Shown in pieces: positions 10,848-22,601 of a DNA stretch of 64,000 nucleotides (its first letter is position 1; every line of letters begins with the position of its first letter). The notes under the pieces were generated by a model that had not been told where the DNA came from, did not search any database, and was given only the letters and a program-made list of their open reading frames with translations. Where the stretch lies: positions 930,001-994,000 of the forward strand of contig JAIXMN010000004.1 in NCBI GenBank assembly GCA_025716815.1, in the 5' to 3' direction. Source of the stretch: Dichotomocladium elegans. Its lineage: Eukaryota > Mucoromycota > Mucoromycetes > Mucorales > Lichtheimiaceae. The position numbers and the translations under genes were made by a program.

Positions 10848-11658
10848 ATGAAGCAATTCATCTTTTTTCTTTTGATTGTCGCCCTCTTCGGGTCGACACC
10901 CGCGTTCGCTGAGGAGCTCGAGCGCCGCGGCATTGCAACCCTTGGCGACTTTGGAAATTCAAGTCTGAGTCTCGTCAAACGTGGCGGACGTGGTACATGG
11001 TACGTATTAGCTATCCAATGTTTTTTCTTTTGCGGGATCATCATCTAACGGAATCCCACAGGTACACTGGTCAAGACCTCAAGAACGCGGCTTGCTACGA
11101 CCGCAACGGTCTTGCTCCTTATAGTGCATCCAACGATGACATGATTGGCGCCATGGTAGGTCGCTTTTCCCACAAATCGTGACTTATTCAATCTCTCTAA
11201 TACCTAAGCTTACGTAGGCTATGGACTCCTTTGAACAATGCTACAAATGCATGCAAATAACAAATAACAAACACAAGCATCTCTCTGTTGTTATTCGCAT
11301 TGTCGACAAATGTGCCGGTTGCAAAGTTGGCAAGTCTGATTTCTCCCTCTATCTCTTCTCAAGAACCTTGCTCATCCTTCTTTTTTTTTTATATCTATCT
11401 ACAGGTAAAGCCATTGATCTCACTCCCGCAGCATTCAAGCATGTTGCTCCTGGAGGTGACCTTGATCTTGGTGTGCTTGATATTAGCTGGAAGCCGCTTG
11501 CGAAGTGCCCCAAGTCAAAGCTCTTCCCTTCCCATCCTCCCAGCTATCCTCGTCCTCGTCCCCGTCCCCACGCCCACAACCCAACCCAAGCACTGACAGA
11601 AGCCCTCACCAATAGCCTCACCCGGACCCACACCCGTCCTCGCGCGCGTCCCCACTAG
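10848..11658 (+). CDS. Secreted double-psi beta-barrel (RlpA/expansin-like) protein 1
   Basis: Exons 10848-10999, 11062-11155, 11218-11329, 11405-11658; 203 residues. The signal peptide is MKQFIFFLLIVALFGSTPAFA. After a spacer containing a possible KR processing site (SLVKRGG) comes the barrel: GTWYTGQDLKNAACYDRNG, then DSFEQCYKCMQ, RIVDKCAGCKVGKAIDLTP and LDLGVLDISWKPL. The tail is Pro/Arg/Thr-rich (PRPRPRPHAHNPTQ). Barwin/RlpA-like proteins of this size act in the cell wall or secretome. The third intron starts with GC (GCAAGT at 11330), required to read KVG-KAIDL. A paralog lies at 21142. Confidence 0.85.
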
Positions 11659-11944
11659 CCCTGTATCAGAACATCACGCACCCAATAAATCAGCCCTGTT
11701 CCCCTCTGTCTCCATACAGCCCCACTATCCCGCCCGCCCTGTGTTCAGTATCTGTCCTTATTTACTATACATAAACCAAAAGATTCGTTTCATATATTCA
11801 TATAAAACAAACGACTCTCGCTTATTTTTTTATAAAAAAAATGTAGGCGTGTTGTACGGTGCGTTGCTTTGGACGTTTGGATGCGTGTGTGTATACATGT
11901 ATTTTATACGTCTGTGCCGACCGCTACTTTTGTCTTTTCATTTT

Positions 11945-12221
11945 TTATTGCTTCTCCTCGGCAGCCTTCAAGAACTCCTTGATGAAGTTTTCCTCGTCGG
12001 CAGAGCTGGCCTTGATTGGGGGAGTGGCAGGCTGAGGAGCCTTGGGCTTCAAGGCGAAGTAGCCGCCAACAGCAGCGTAGGCGGAAAGGAAGCCAATGGC
12101 GATCTAAGCAACAAATATCGAACATTAGTCGTGTATCTTTTGGAGAATAAAAGGCGGCATATGTGTAAATTACCAGGTGATTGGGAACGGCCTTGCCAGC
12201 AATAACGTAGTGTCCAGCCAT
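11945..12221 (-). CDS. ATP synthase subunit K (Atp19-like)
   Basis: Two exons (minus), 12221-12174 and 12103-11945, give a 68-residue protein: MAGHYVIAGKAVPNHL, then one membrane helix (IAIGFLSAYAAVGGYFAL), then KPKAPQPATPP and a charged tail ending ENFIKEFLKAAEEKQ. Length, single helix and C-terminal pattern fit the small fungal F1Fo accessory subunit associated with ATP synthase dimers in the mitochondrial inner membrane. The assignment rests on motif memory only. Confidence 0.75.
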
Positions 12222-12691
12222 GTCGAGAAAATTGTTCGCTTTGGTTAGAAGGAGAAAAAAAAACTTCGCGCAAGGGGTATGAGCCGCTACACAAATTGAC
12301 CAGCCCGACTGGCAAAGATGACGTCGACTCTAAGAAACTCCGGTTTAGCGTAGAAAAGCTGGTGGTTTGAATAATAGACTTCCTGTCTCTGTAAAGAACT
12401 GCTTCCCGTTTTCTATGTTGAAAAGAACTACAATGGAAGAGAAACCGAAAGTTTGACTCAGGCAAATGGAAAGTTCAAGCACATTTTCTCAGGTCCACTC
12501 GAAACGGTTTGCTTTGAATAAAGTAAGGAAATTCTAGCTGACGCTTCGAAACAGAGGGCCCGCAGTATTTCTATATCTGTTGGCGGTGTTCCAAAGTAAG
12601 TCAGCCATCATCAACCTCCAAAGCACAACTACTCTCCAGTTTCCCTTGCCCACTCGATAAAAGTTGATCTGTCCCCATCTTCATTCAAATC
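12222..12691. promoter_or_regulatory. Divergent promoter region, ATP synthase subunit K / PHD protein
   Basis: A 470-nt spacer between divergent starts. There is no obvious TATA box and no coding potential. Confidence 0.4.
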
Positions 12692-13680
12692 ATGACATCT
12701 CTTTTCAAATTCGAAGACTACATTGATCTAGACAATCAGGACAACAGCGACTTCTCTACTGAAGACTTGCCTTCCGACAGGGCCACAAACCCGATTTGGA
12801 CTTCACTCTCTCCTCCTGGAACACCGACCGATCCAAAGGACTGGTTGTCATTGGTGAACTACAACGACGATAGTACTTTTCCGTCCATCCGTGAGCTGTC
12901 CTGGCCTACGGATAGCCCTGCTTTCTATCCGCAAGACCTACTTCTTAAGCAAGATTGGACATTGCCACTTCAGTCCTCATCGATAATGTTGTCAACTGAT
13001 GATCCGGTCCTTTCTGCGCCGCATGAGTTCTGCGCAAAGGGGATGAAACCACTCGCCTCTGACGGCAAAACAGGTGCATGTGACATTAAAAATCCACCCG
13101 ATTATGTCACTGCCAACACAACCTCCTCAATGGCGACCTTAACTCCTGAACAGCAATTAGCACAGTGTGGCCATGATCTCGCGGGCATTGAACCAAGCAC
13201 TCTTGCACTAAGGAATAGCAAGAAACCCAGAAATGGAAAAAGAAATGCAGAGGCCCTCGAACCTATCCAAGAGGGTGCGCATAGCGGTGAGGCTAAGCAG
13301 CCCACTCGCCCCAAAAGAAAGAAGACAAGAAGGCAGAATGTATATTGCATTTGCCAGCAGCCAGATACAGGCGAAGCCATGGTGCAGTGCGATCAATGCG
13401 ACAAATGGTATGTTGGTATCACGTTTATCTAAAACGGGGAGGAAGACAATTAACCCATTGATTTTGTAGGTACCATTGCCGGTGCATGTTCCTCGACCTA
13501 GACAAGGCATCATCGCTTGATACGTGGAAATGTAGCACATGTGATACAAATGCAGCAACAGCTGCCAAAGGTACGTCTTCTCTCCTTCCTCTTGAGATGG
13601 CCTCCACTTCGTTGAACCCCAGCAAACCATTACGTCGGTCATTGCGCCAAACAACAAAAGGCAAACATCACCGGATGTAA
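12692..13680 (+). CDS. PHD-finger protein
   Basis: Exons 12692-13407 and 13470-13680 give 308 residues. The N-terminal ~200 residues are acidic and Ser/Pro-rich. A basic stretch (RPKRKKTRRQ) precedes a single C-terminal PHD finger: YCICQQPDTGEAMVQCDQCDKW-YHCRCM...WKCSTC, the C4HC3 zinc layout, with the intron inside the finger. Such fingers usually read histone H3 tails, and the QCDQCDKWYH core resembles the Spp1/CFP1 type. A second intron after AATAAK (GTACGT at 13571) is possible and would change only the tail. Confidence 0.8.
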
Positions 13681-15385
13681 AATCCTTGTCTTTCCTTCTC
13701 CTCCTACTCCGCAGAGCACACGCGTGCATTTACTTTATTGTACATATATGTCACAGAGTGCTGCTATCGCTACAATACATACGAATATATTCCTCGAAGC
13801 ATTTATCGGCCGTAGATAATAAAATAAAATGCAAATAATTTAACCCAATTGACTCCACGAAAGTCACAAGGACAATGGAGTAATTTCCTTTAATGGTATG
13901 CGTTGCCTATTTTTAAATTTCTCCTTTTTGTTCTTATGGAAAAAAGACGCTTCAATGGTACTGCTGCTACTATTACGATTGAATGAAAACACTGGACATA
14001 CTAAACTTCGCAGTTACCTGACACGATGAATGCGGCTGTGAGTTTTGAGTTAAAGTTGCGTATTGTCTATGGCAAAAAAAGAGGATCACAATAGAGTCTG
14101 TGCGTGTGAATATGAGAAGAGTGGATATATCTGGGGTAGAATTATGCAGCGCCTTCTTGCCGAATTAAAATGGTCCTTAAATCAGACGTGCATGACAGAT
14201 TTTCCGGCCCTCTCCCTTGTATGGTCAGGTTTGCCCTTTATAAGCTGTCACCACGGAATGCGTTCCTTCATGAATAGTGATACGGCAGACGGGTCGCGAG
14301 GATCCGAAGGGGATGGGGACGGGGGTGGTGGTGGTGGTGGCGGCGGCAGGGAACCGTAATGAGTGCAATGACCCATATATACGGGGCTGCCATTATCTCG
14401 GAGATAGTGTGCGTTTTGACAAAACAGCCTGACAATCAAAACATTGAGGTACTGAAGTCATATTGAATTTAAAATGCAGAGGTCATCTACGGCACGGTTG
14501 CTGTTTACCACGAAGAGCTGCGTGTTAGCACGTGCAGGCATTTGGGTTATGTGTCTGGATGCATCCGCGTCGGATAGCTGGGGGTTGGACAGTGCAACCG
14601 GGAAGTCACACAACGCCACTCTCATGTAGACAAGAAAGAAGGAAGCCGTCTATCGTACAACATGTAATGAACGATCGGCTCGTACAAACATGCCCGACTG
14701 GCCAGTCTCGTACGCACACAAAACAATGGCTTTGTCAATATAGTGAACTGCAATTAATGATTATTGCACGACATAACCGATCTCCTGGTGGCCTTTATAT
14801 GGGATCCATGCAAAGATGCGGATGTTTCTGAGAGAAAAAAGTTAGACAGAACAGATGTGACGGGAAGAGTCAAAATAAAAAGTCAAGCCCTTCAGTTATT
14901 TTTGGAATAGAGGACTTATCCAATCGAGACAAGCAATTGTCGACCACTGCAATAGGTGCTCTAAGATTGCTTTTCTCCCCCCCTCCACCCTCTCTCCTCC
15001 AAGATAAAGGGCAAAGGCGTGTATACTAAGGCATCTGTTGGAGAAGACTGACGTGAACAAAGTGAAAGGCGCGCGAAAAGGAGCACGGGATTTGCGCCGC
15101 AACCGAGCAGGAAAAGGCGCCATTGAAAGTCAGCAGAATTTTTTGTGTATAAAAGCTGGCAACGAGAGAGGGAGTTATCTGCGGGTTTGCACATTTTCTC
15201 CTTCCTTTTTTTCACACCTTATAGCGTCCCACTTTTTCACTTGTACCCCTAGAGCTTCACACACACTCTCTCTTTCTTTCTCACTCTCTCGCTCTCTACC
15301 ACCCTACTACTTGTCTCGCTCTCTCCACAATTACTCTTACCGCAACGTACTTTTAATCTTGGCATCTCTTCTCACCTTACTCTAT
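13681..15385. other. 1.7-kb spacer with promoter of MED15
   Basis: No gene recognised. It holds a G-rich (GGT/GGC)n tract near 14320-14347. A TATAAAA box at 15148-15154 is followed by a pyrimidine-rich CTCTCTTTC leader up to the MED15 start. Confidence 0.5.
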
Positions 15386-18300
15386 ATGAATCCTCAAAAT
15401 CCCAATCTGGCCAATGGTCAGCAGTCTGCTCCTCAGGCTTTGAACTTGGGAATGCAAAACATTCCAAATGCAAACTGGCGTGATGAGTTGACTCCAGGTG
15501 ACAGGAATAGTTTCGTAACCCAGCTGTAAGTGCATGGGCGCCCGATCCATATGAGAAAACGTTGCCGAACAAGCCAGTTGCTGACTGCGGATGGTCATTA
15601 CGCATACTAGGTTCGATGCTCTACGGCGACTGTCGCCTACAACGCCTCAGAGTGATATCTATACGGCCGCGAAAAACTTTGAGAATACGTTATACACGAA
15701 CAGCATCAATAAGGTGAATAAAATGAGGGGTAATTTCCCCGAGGCACGCAAGACAAAGACTAACGTTTATATACGCATATATGACCGGGTCCCTTGGTTA
15801 GAATCAATATATACTTGCCTACGCAAAAAAAATACACCATATCCGATCAAGTCTACGGGAGCAGCCGATAATCAACCAGAAAGCTGCATCTGGTGCTGCG
15901 GCCACTGGTCCTCCGAATATGGGTAATATGATCCATGACGGTCAGGTGCCACTTAATGTTGCCAACATGGCTATGCAGCAACAGCAGCAACAACAACAGC
16001 AGCAGATGTCTCCGCTGACCACACAACAGCAACAGCAGCCACCGCAGCAGCAGCAGCAGCAGCCACCACCACAGCAGCAGCAGCAGCCACCACAGCAACA
16101 GCAACAAAACGCGTCCCCTCAAATTCAAAACATCCAACATCAACAGCAACTTCAGCAGAATTTCGCTTCACCTTTAAATATCAACCAAACAATCATGGGG
16201 CAGAATCAAATAAGGCCAAACATGTTCCCGCCAAGCTTGCTGCAGCAGCAGGCACGTCCTCTCCAGCAACAGCAGCAACCTGGTTTGCCCGTGAACATGA
16301 TGCCGAAACAGCAACAACAGCAACAGCAGTCTCAGCAACAGCCTAATTTGATAGCACTTCAACGAGCTGCTGCTGCTGCTGCTGCCGCCGCTGCTGCCGC
16401 CGCCGGAGGACAAGCGCAGGGTTCTACAAATCAGCAACAACCTAATATCCAGTCTGCAAATCAGCAAGCTCAGCTGAATGTATTGCAGTATCTCACGCCT
16501 GGGGGTATAGCACAGGCTGGTGGAGCACCGTTCTCACCCCAACAGCTCCAACTGTTTCTCAACCAACAAGCTGCTTTCCAGAATCAAAAGAATCAGAATG
16601 CGCAGCAGCAACAGCAGCAACAGCAACAGCAGCAAGCTCAGACACAAACCCAGACTCAGGCTGCTGTTCAAGCATTTTCACAAGCCAATTCGGTGAATGC
16701 CTTAATGAATATGGGTCGACCCAATGGGTTCCAGCAGAGTCCAAACTTTCGCCCTTCTGTTTCAACCTCAACCATGCAAACCGCTTCATTTCCTGCTGCC
16801 ATGGTGCAAGGATCTATGCCAGCAGCTACAGCAGCTCTTCTCGCGAGTAATTTGACACCACAGCAGCAAATTCCGAGACCGCCTCAGCCTCAACTCAACC
16901 AGTCTCAGCAACAGGTTAACAAGGCATTGACGCAAGATCTTTTGATGCAACATCTTCAGCAGCAGCAGCGCCAACAGCTCCTGAGGCAGCAACAGTTGGT
17001 GCAACAGCAACAGAACCAACAGCCGCAAGGCTCTCAGCAACCATCACAACAGCAAACGCAACTCGAGCCCTCGCCGAGGCCTCAGCAGCAGATTCCGATC
17101 TCACAAAACTCGCAGGCTTCTTCTTTGCTCCAGACAGGCATTAATGCCTCACCACAGCAACAACCACAACAAGCTGGTATCAGACCACCGATGTCTATCA
17201 CGCAACGCACTGCGGCCGATATCGTGCGAGAATTGGATGAGGCTATCCGAAGTAAAGGGGGTCAGTAGTACCACTAAGCAAGAGGAAGCATATAACACTC
17301 ATGCACAATGCGCTTTTTAGTTCATACACAACTCATTGAGAACTTAAGTCAGCAGGAGAAGAACGAAATTGGCGAACAAATCCTTCGCATGAAAGGAATG
17401 TACGACAGAATTGATGGCCTTCTTCCCCTATTTTTGCAGATAACATCACATGTGGAAGCAACGAAACGGCTGATTCTTATGAAGCACATGTTCGAAGACC
17501 AGCTTCGTCTGCTCCCTCAAGGCCAATATATCTTCACGCTGGACCATCTGCAGAAACTCCGTGACCAATTCCTTAAGTATTTCCAATGGATACAAAATAA
17601 TGTTCCTAATCAGCAGATGGGCGTTGCTGGCGGAAGTGGACCATTACAGCAGCAGCAGCAGCAACTACAACAACAAGGTCAAGCACAATCGATGACGCAG
17701 ACGCCACAGCAGACGCTTACACCTCAGATGGTCCAAGCACAGACTCCGCAGCAGCGGCCGCAACATGTACCATCGCCTTTACCACAGCAAGCTGCTCTAC
17801 CCCAGATGCAGATGCAGCAGCAACAACCCCCAGTACAACAACAACAGCAACAACAACAACAACAGCAGCAGCAGCAGCAGCAGCAGCAACAAGCGCCAGT
17901 GCAGATAAATACCAATAATACCAACATGGCGCTCAAACGTACCAATATCGATCTCAAGCTGCCACCAACAAAGAAGCAAAGAGGGGCTGCAGAACAACAG
18001 CAGCAGCAATTTGTCGCTCCTGGGCAACCGCAAAGCTCGGTTGTTGCGTCACCTACTGTTGCAACAACAGCTTCTCCAACGCCAGCACCGGTCCCTGCAT
18101 CGGGAGTAGCTCAGGGTAGTAATAATGGCGCGGGAGCTCCCGGGGCCTTTATGTCGAACATGAGGCTACTCCAGTTTCAAGAGATTGCTGCTCAAAAGTA
18201 TCCAGTCGGACTGGTTAAACAATTGCCAGAACGCATTCTGCAGATGATCTTTATTATTAAGCAAGCGGAGGAAAAGCAATTACAAGTCCCTGGAGCTAAT

Positions 18301-19107
18301 CTCAACCAGATGCGCAAAATGGTCGATGAATGTGTTGATAAGCTGCAGAAGCATTTGGAGAAAGATCAAGGAGCTCCGCCACAACAACAGCCACCGTCAG
18401 CATCTGAGCAATTGCATCTAGCCATGGCGCCACTACCACAGCAACAGCAAGAGCAACAGCAACAGCAACAACAACAACAACAACAACAGCAACAACAACA
18501 GCAACAGCAGCAAGTTTCTTCTTCTGCTGCTGCTACCGCTGCTACCGCCGCCGCTGCCGCTGCCGCTGCCGCTGCTGCATTAAGACCATCGTCATCTTTA
18601 ACACCTACCTCTTCTATGGTGACCACGCCTACTATGGCTACTAGTACTCCTGCTATTCCTCCTCACGTCACAAGCAGTCCACTTGCATCAACCAATGTAA
18701 CAACCACTCGGCAGCTTGCAACGACGCAACGTCCGGGAATGAATCCCGATAACAAGGTGGTCAACACGATGATGTATGCCAATGATGTTTTGAAAGATGT
18801 TGGGGCAATACTTTCACAGAAACATTCCGAAGAAGCATTCGAGCGCATACCCGTAGAGATTGTGCGAGGTGGACCAAATTGTGCATTTGCATATGAATCA
18901 GCGCTCAAGGAAGGTTACAAGGACGAGACATTCTCGATTGCACTTGAGAGCAGAGGATTCAGGAATGAGATTTCAGAGAGCAGTGATTCGAGCGATTCGC
19001 AGATTGATTGGTATGAGCCCGGCATGGCTGATCCGGGCATCGCCGGGATGAATGAGATCATGAGAGGATTCGAGTGGGACGAGTCAGGAAAAGTGATATT
19101 ATCATGA
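15386..19107 (+). CDS. MED15: Mediator subunit 15 (GAL11-type), polyQ-rich
   Basis: Exons 15386-15525, 15611-15713, 15802-17251, 17321-19107; phases close to 1159 residues. The N-terminal KIX-type domain reads NWRDELTPGDRNSFVTQLFDALRR (in exons 1-2), AAKNFENTLYTNS and NQYILAYAKKIHHI, the fungal GAL11 KIX pattern. Long Q and A tracts follow. A helical middle begins IHTQLIENLSQQEKNEIGEQ. The C-terminal part includes EIAAQKYPVGLVKQLPERIL and an acidic end. MED15 is the mediator tail subunit contacted by transcription activators. The frame is open and interrupted only by three short introns, so this is one gene. AATAAA lies just past the stop (about 19152). Confidence 0.88.
15973..18583 (+). repeat. 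CAG/CAA and GCT/GCC microsatellites coding polyQ and polyA in MED15
   Basis: Multiple mixed CAG/CAA runs (for example about 15978-16005, 16600-16640, 17835-17895, 18440-18513) and GCT/GCC alanine runs (16365-16400, 18523-18579). Mixed codons suggest selection for the amino-acid tract rather than pure repeat expansion. Confidence 0.8.
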
Positions 19108-19564
19108 AAAAGAAAATGCCAGCATCAAAATCGACCTCTTTGTTACCCTGTGAATAAACCCAACCCTATCATCCCTGTACTTGCTCTCCCTTACCCTATC
19201 CCCACGCCGACAAAAATTACCGTGTGTGTTCCTGTCACCATGAATACACTTTCCCTTCTACTTTCACAACCTCTTGCGAGACTTTCGTCATTCATTTCCA
19301 TCTCAACATTCACAAGTAGATACACATGCATTCAAATTCTATTAAATACAGTACAGTATTATCATTTTTACTCTGCATTACTCGATCACATGTAGAAGAC
19401 TCCTTTACCCTTCCTTCCCTCTCTCCCCCCCCCAAAAAAAAAAAAACTTTTTTCCTCGGGTGCACTTCTTGTGCCACCTCATAAGCTTTCAAGCTCCTCC
19501 AACAAAACAGATCGGTGCGCGCTGTAGTTCAGCAGCCGTCAGTCAGCTTATACACACCGAAACC
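19108..19564. other. Spacer between MED15 and aminotransferase
   Basis: It contains the MED15 3' end, a C8/A12 homopolymer pair near 19427-19446 and the aminotransferase promoter. Nothing coding seen. Confidence 0.45.
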
Positions 19565-20952
19565 ATGGTCAAAGAAGTTTGGGATTCCAAGACACAAACC
19601 TTCCATGGAGGTCAGGAGCATCGGTTCATCCAGAATTTTGTTGAAGACTTTAGCGTGACGACCAACTATCTTGGCACACCTGTCAAGGCCCTTGAAGCTG
19701 CGCGCGATGCGGCAAGTTACTTTTGATGATGATGACAGTGGTGGTTAGAATAAGGGCGCAAAAGAAAAAGTAAAACTAACAGAAAAAGTCGTGCACGTCT
19801 AATAGATGAAGGACATTCATCACTACCCTGCGGCTAATCAGGAACCTGCGAAGACATACTTGGCCGAGTTTCTGTGGCCTACAGATGCTGAAAAGCATCA
19901 TGCCCGTTTGCTGATGGGCAATGGTGCGTCTGAGCTCATTGACCTCGTGGTGCGCAAGGCTCTGCAGCACTGTAATGAACGGGGCGTGGAGACACCGCGT
20001 TTCAAGGGCGGACCTTGGAATGTGCAGGTATGGCTTACAGGCACCAAACGTGGGTTGGGGGGGGAGACGTGGTGTGTGTGCATACAAGTTCTTGGAGACT
20101 GATGGCAGAGGTATCCAAAGTACCAAGAATATCAGCGCAGTGCGCAGACGAACGGATTCAAGATCGAATCGCCAACGTACGGGGACCGCGTTGAGCTGTT
20201 GTGTATTGTGAACCCATGCAATCCTACCGGCGACTACTTTGAACGCAAGGAACTCGAGGCATTTATTGAGGCGAATGTGGCCCGAGGCGGCACTGTGATT
20301 GTTGGCAAGTCCAAGAAGGGAGAAAAGAGAGAGAACGAGAAGGGCTAACGTGCAGGGCGGTGGGCGGTGGGTGTTGGGTTGGGTATGAATAGATGAATCG
20401 ATGCAACCCTGGGTGTCCCGCGAGTTCCGAGCCGACTCGCTGATCACGGCGCACGCGTTTGTCTCGCGCATGTGGGCTGAGCACCAGGTGAGCGTGCACA
20501 TCATGCATTCGTGGACGAAGATCTGGTGCTGCACTGGTTTGCGGGTCGGATCGGTGATCTGCCCCACGGATGGCCACTGCGAGGCGCTGCGCAAGATCCA
20601 AGTGCCCTGGTCCGTGAACGGCCCTGCGCTGGCCTTTGTCGAGGCGGTCGTCCGTGATCAAGCGTTCCTCGACGAGACGTGGAACAACACGACCCGTTTG
20701 CGGGCTTACCTCTGCAGCAAGCTTGCCGAGCTCGATCCCACCTGGGTCCCGCACGGCAAACCTTTCCTCAGCTGGGTCTGGCTGGACATGCGCGACGCCA
20801 CCAAGGCCGCAAAGGCCATTGATCTTGCTCGGCAGGCGGGCGTGCCCGTTCGAAGCGGCAAACCGGGCTACGAATGCCCAACCTTTGTCCGTGTGGCAGT
20901 GCGCAAGGAGGAACATGTTGATCATCTTATTAATGCCTGGAAGGCGCTGTAG
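19565..20952 (+). CDS. PLP-dependent class I/II aminotransferase
   Basis: Exons 19565-19711, 19806-20027, 20109-20304, 20393-20952; 374 residues. Fold type I motifs: MGNGASELIDLVVRKAL (cofactor-binding loop), CIVNPCNPTGDYF (NPxNPTG), VDESMQPW (Asp contacting the pyridine nitrogen) and HSWTKIWCCTGLRVG, whose Lys should form the Schiff base with PLP. The C-terminal Arg in PTFVRVAVR should bind the substrate carboxylate. The arrangement resembles histidinol-phosphate/CobD-like aminotransferases; the substrate is unknown. Introns 1 and 3 need GC donors (GCAAGT at 19712 and 20305). GT alternatives nearby break the frame. Confidence 0.85.
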
Positions 20953-21141
20953 AAAAGAAAGATAAAAAGAAGCATGCTTTATTTCTGTAAATATACCCAT
21001 CAAGGGGAGGGGGTTGGACCCAAATGGGTTTCTTTTCTTTTTTGTAGTGCAATATTCATCTCCTTGCATTGTAAACCGATATAAATTGATTCTACCGTCA
21101 GGTGGTTGTAAGCGATACTCCCTCTCTCTTTTCCCTCTTCC

Positions 21142-21683
21142 ATGATGAAACTCGGACTCTGGCTCCTTCTCCTCACATGCCTGTACCAAACAACCACGGC
21201 CATCTCGGCCAAGAGCCTATTCAGTGCAATCGAGGGCGAGGCTATCTCGGGGGATTGCACATACTACACGCCAGGGCCGGGTTCGTGCGGCGAGACGGCT
21301 ACTGAAGACGAAATGGTCGTCGCTGTCAACATGTCCCAAATGAACAACGGAGTCAATCCAAACGAAAATGAGCACTGCAACAAATATGTCTACATCAAGG
21401 GTGCCAAAGGACAGGTCAAGGCGAGGATTGTCGATACTTGCCCTGGATGCAGTTCGGGTAGAGATCGATAGGACGACGCACGGAATATATATTGATCAAC
21501 TGTTTTTTCTTTTAAACGTAGGAGGTCTTGACGTATCTCCTAAAGGTAACAACAGACAGACAGAGCCGCATGCTTTCTAGCCGAACAGGATCACGCCGGG
21601 CTGAAACCTTTTCTATAGTTTTCCGAGCCGTGTGTGGCAATCTCGCCATGGGTCGGTGCTCCATCCTTTGGAAATGGATGTAA
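21142..21683 (+). CDS. Secreted double-psi beta-barrel protein 2
   Basis: Exons 21142-21457, 21522-21545 (24 nt), 21619-21683; 134 residues. The signal peptide is about MMKLGLWLLLLTCLYQTTTA. The barrel motifs are GDCTYYTPGPGSCGE, VAVNMSQMNNG, CNKYVYIKGAKGQVKARIVD, TCPGCSSGGLDVSPKVFRAV and a final CSILWKWM. It is shorter than the protein at 10848 and lacks its Pro/Arg tail. Fungal relatives are small secreted wall-associated proteins. Confidence 0.82.
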
Positions 21684-22601
21684 GGCCTAGTGCTGGTTCT
21701 TGCTTTTCCATCCATATATCAATGCGTGTATGCCCTGGAGGATATATCACTTGATTGACACTGACCAAAAGGTCTTACATTAGTGTAATAAATAACATCC
21801 ATTCACGTTCGCAGATAGAGAACGCATTTCAATTTGTACACGAGGTAATCTGTCTTCCTAACCCGCCCACGCCCCTTTCCCAATGATGTTGAACACACAC
21901 ACACTTCCAACCCAACCACCCGGCCGCGGGGGGGGTTGTTGGGCACGCGGCGGAAGCGAAGGTGCAGATACAAAATTCAATCGGCCTCCACTTTGCATGA
22001 TCATCACTGTTCTTTATATCGTACGCTCCTTGATATAACCATCTACGCAGGATCCGTAGCATACATATTATCCGGAATAGGGTCAATTCGACTCTATGAC
22101 ATGGTTCCTCATTTTCATTTAATTCGCCTGCTTTCTCCTTTCTCTCTCTCTCTCTCTCCTGAATGCAATAAAGAATAACACAACGTACCGATCTTCTCCC
22201 AAGACGAGGCTCTTTCCCCAACATGTATGCAATCTAAAAATAAAATATAATAAAAAGACAGGCAAGCTCATCCTTTACACGCAGAACAGAACAGAAAACA
22301 GCTCTTGCGCACTGTTCCCGCAGACCGCGAGTCATGTTTACATGGCGTAGGATAATCTTCTGTATGGAAGAATTCGAGGACGCAGCCCAACAGACAGCGT
22401 TTTAGGCCGCTTCTCGATGCAGGCGTGCGGGTCTCAGCGTCGATCCATGAGGTGTTTCTGGATCGGAGATGACTGATCGCTCCGTCCCGTCACCCGGATT
22501 TTCAAAAAAAAACCCAACGCTTTGGGTTAAATGGGGGTGGCTGTACATAAATCAGCTTACAATACCAACAGAAGCTTTCTTTCACCACCACCCCTTCCGC
22601 C
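21684..22601. other. Spacer with promoter of SGF11
   Basis: No gene recognised. Features seen are a CT run (about 22140-22158) and a perfect inverted repeat AACCCAA-CGCT-TTGGGTT at 22511-22528, about 75 nt before the SGF11 start. Confidence 0.45.

Noticed and set aside
15714..17320. MED15 as two separate glutamine-rich genes
   Set aside because: Introns 15714-15801 and 17252-17320 join all parts in phase and complete the KIX domain.
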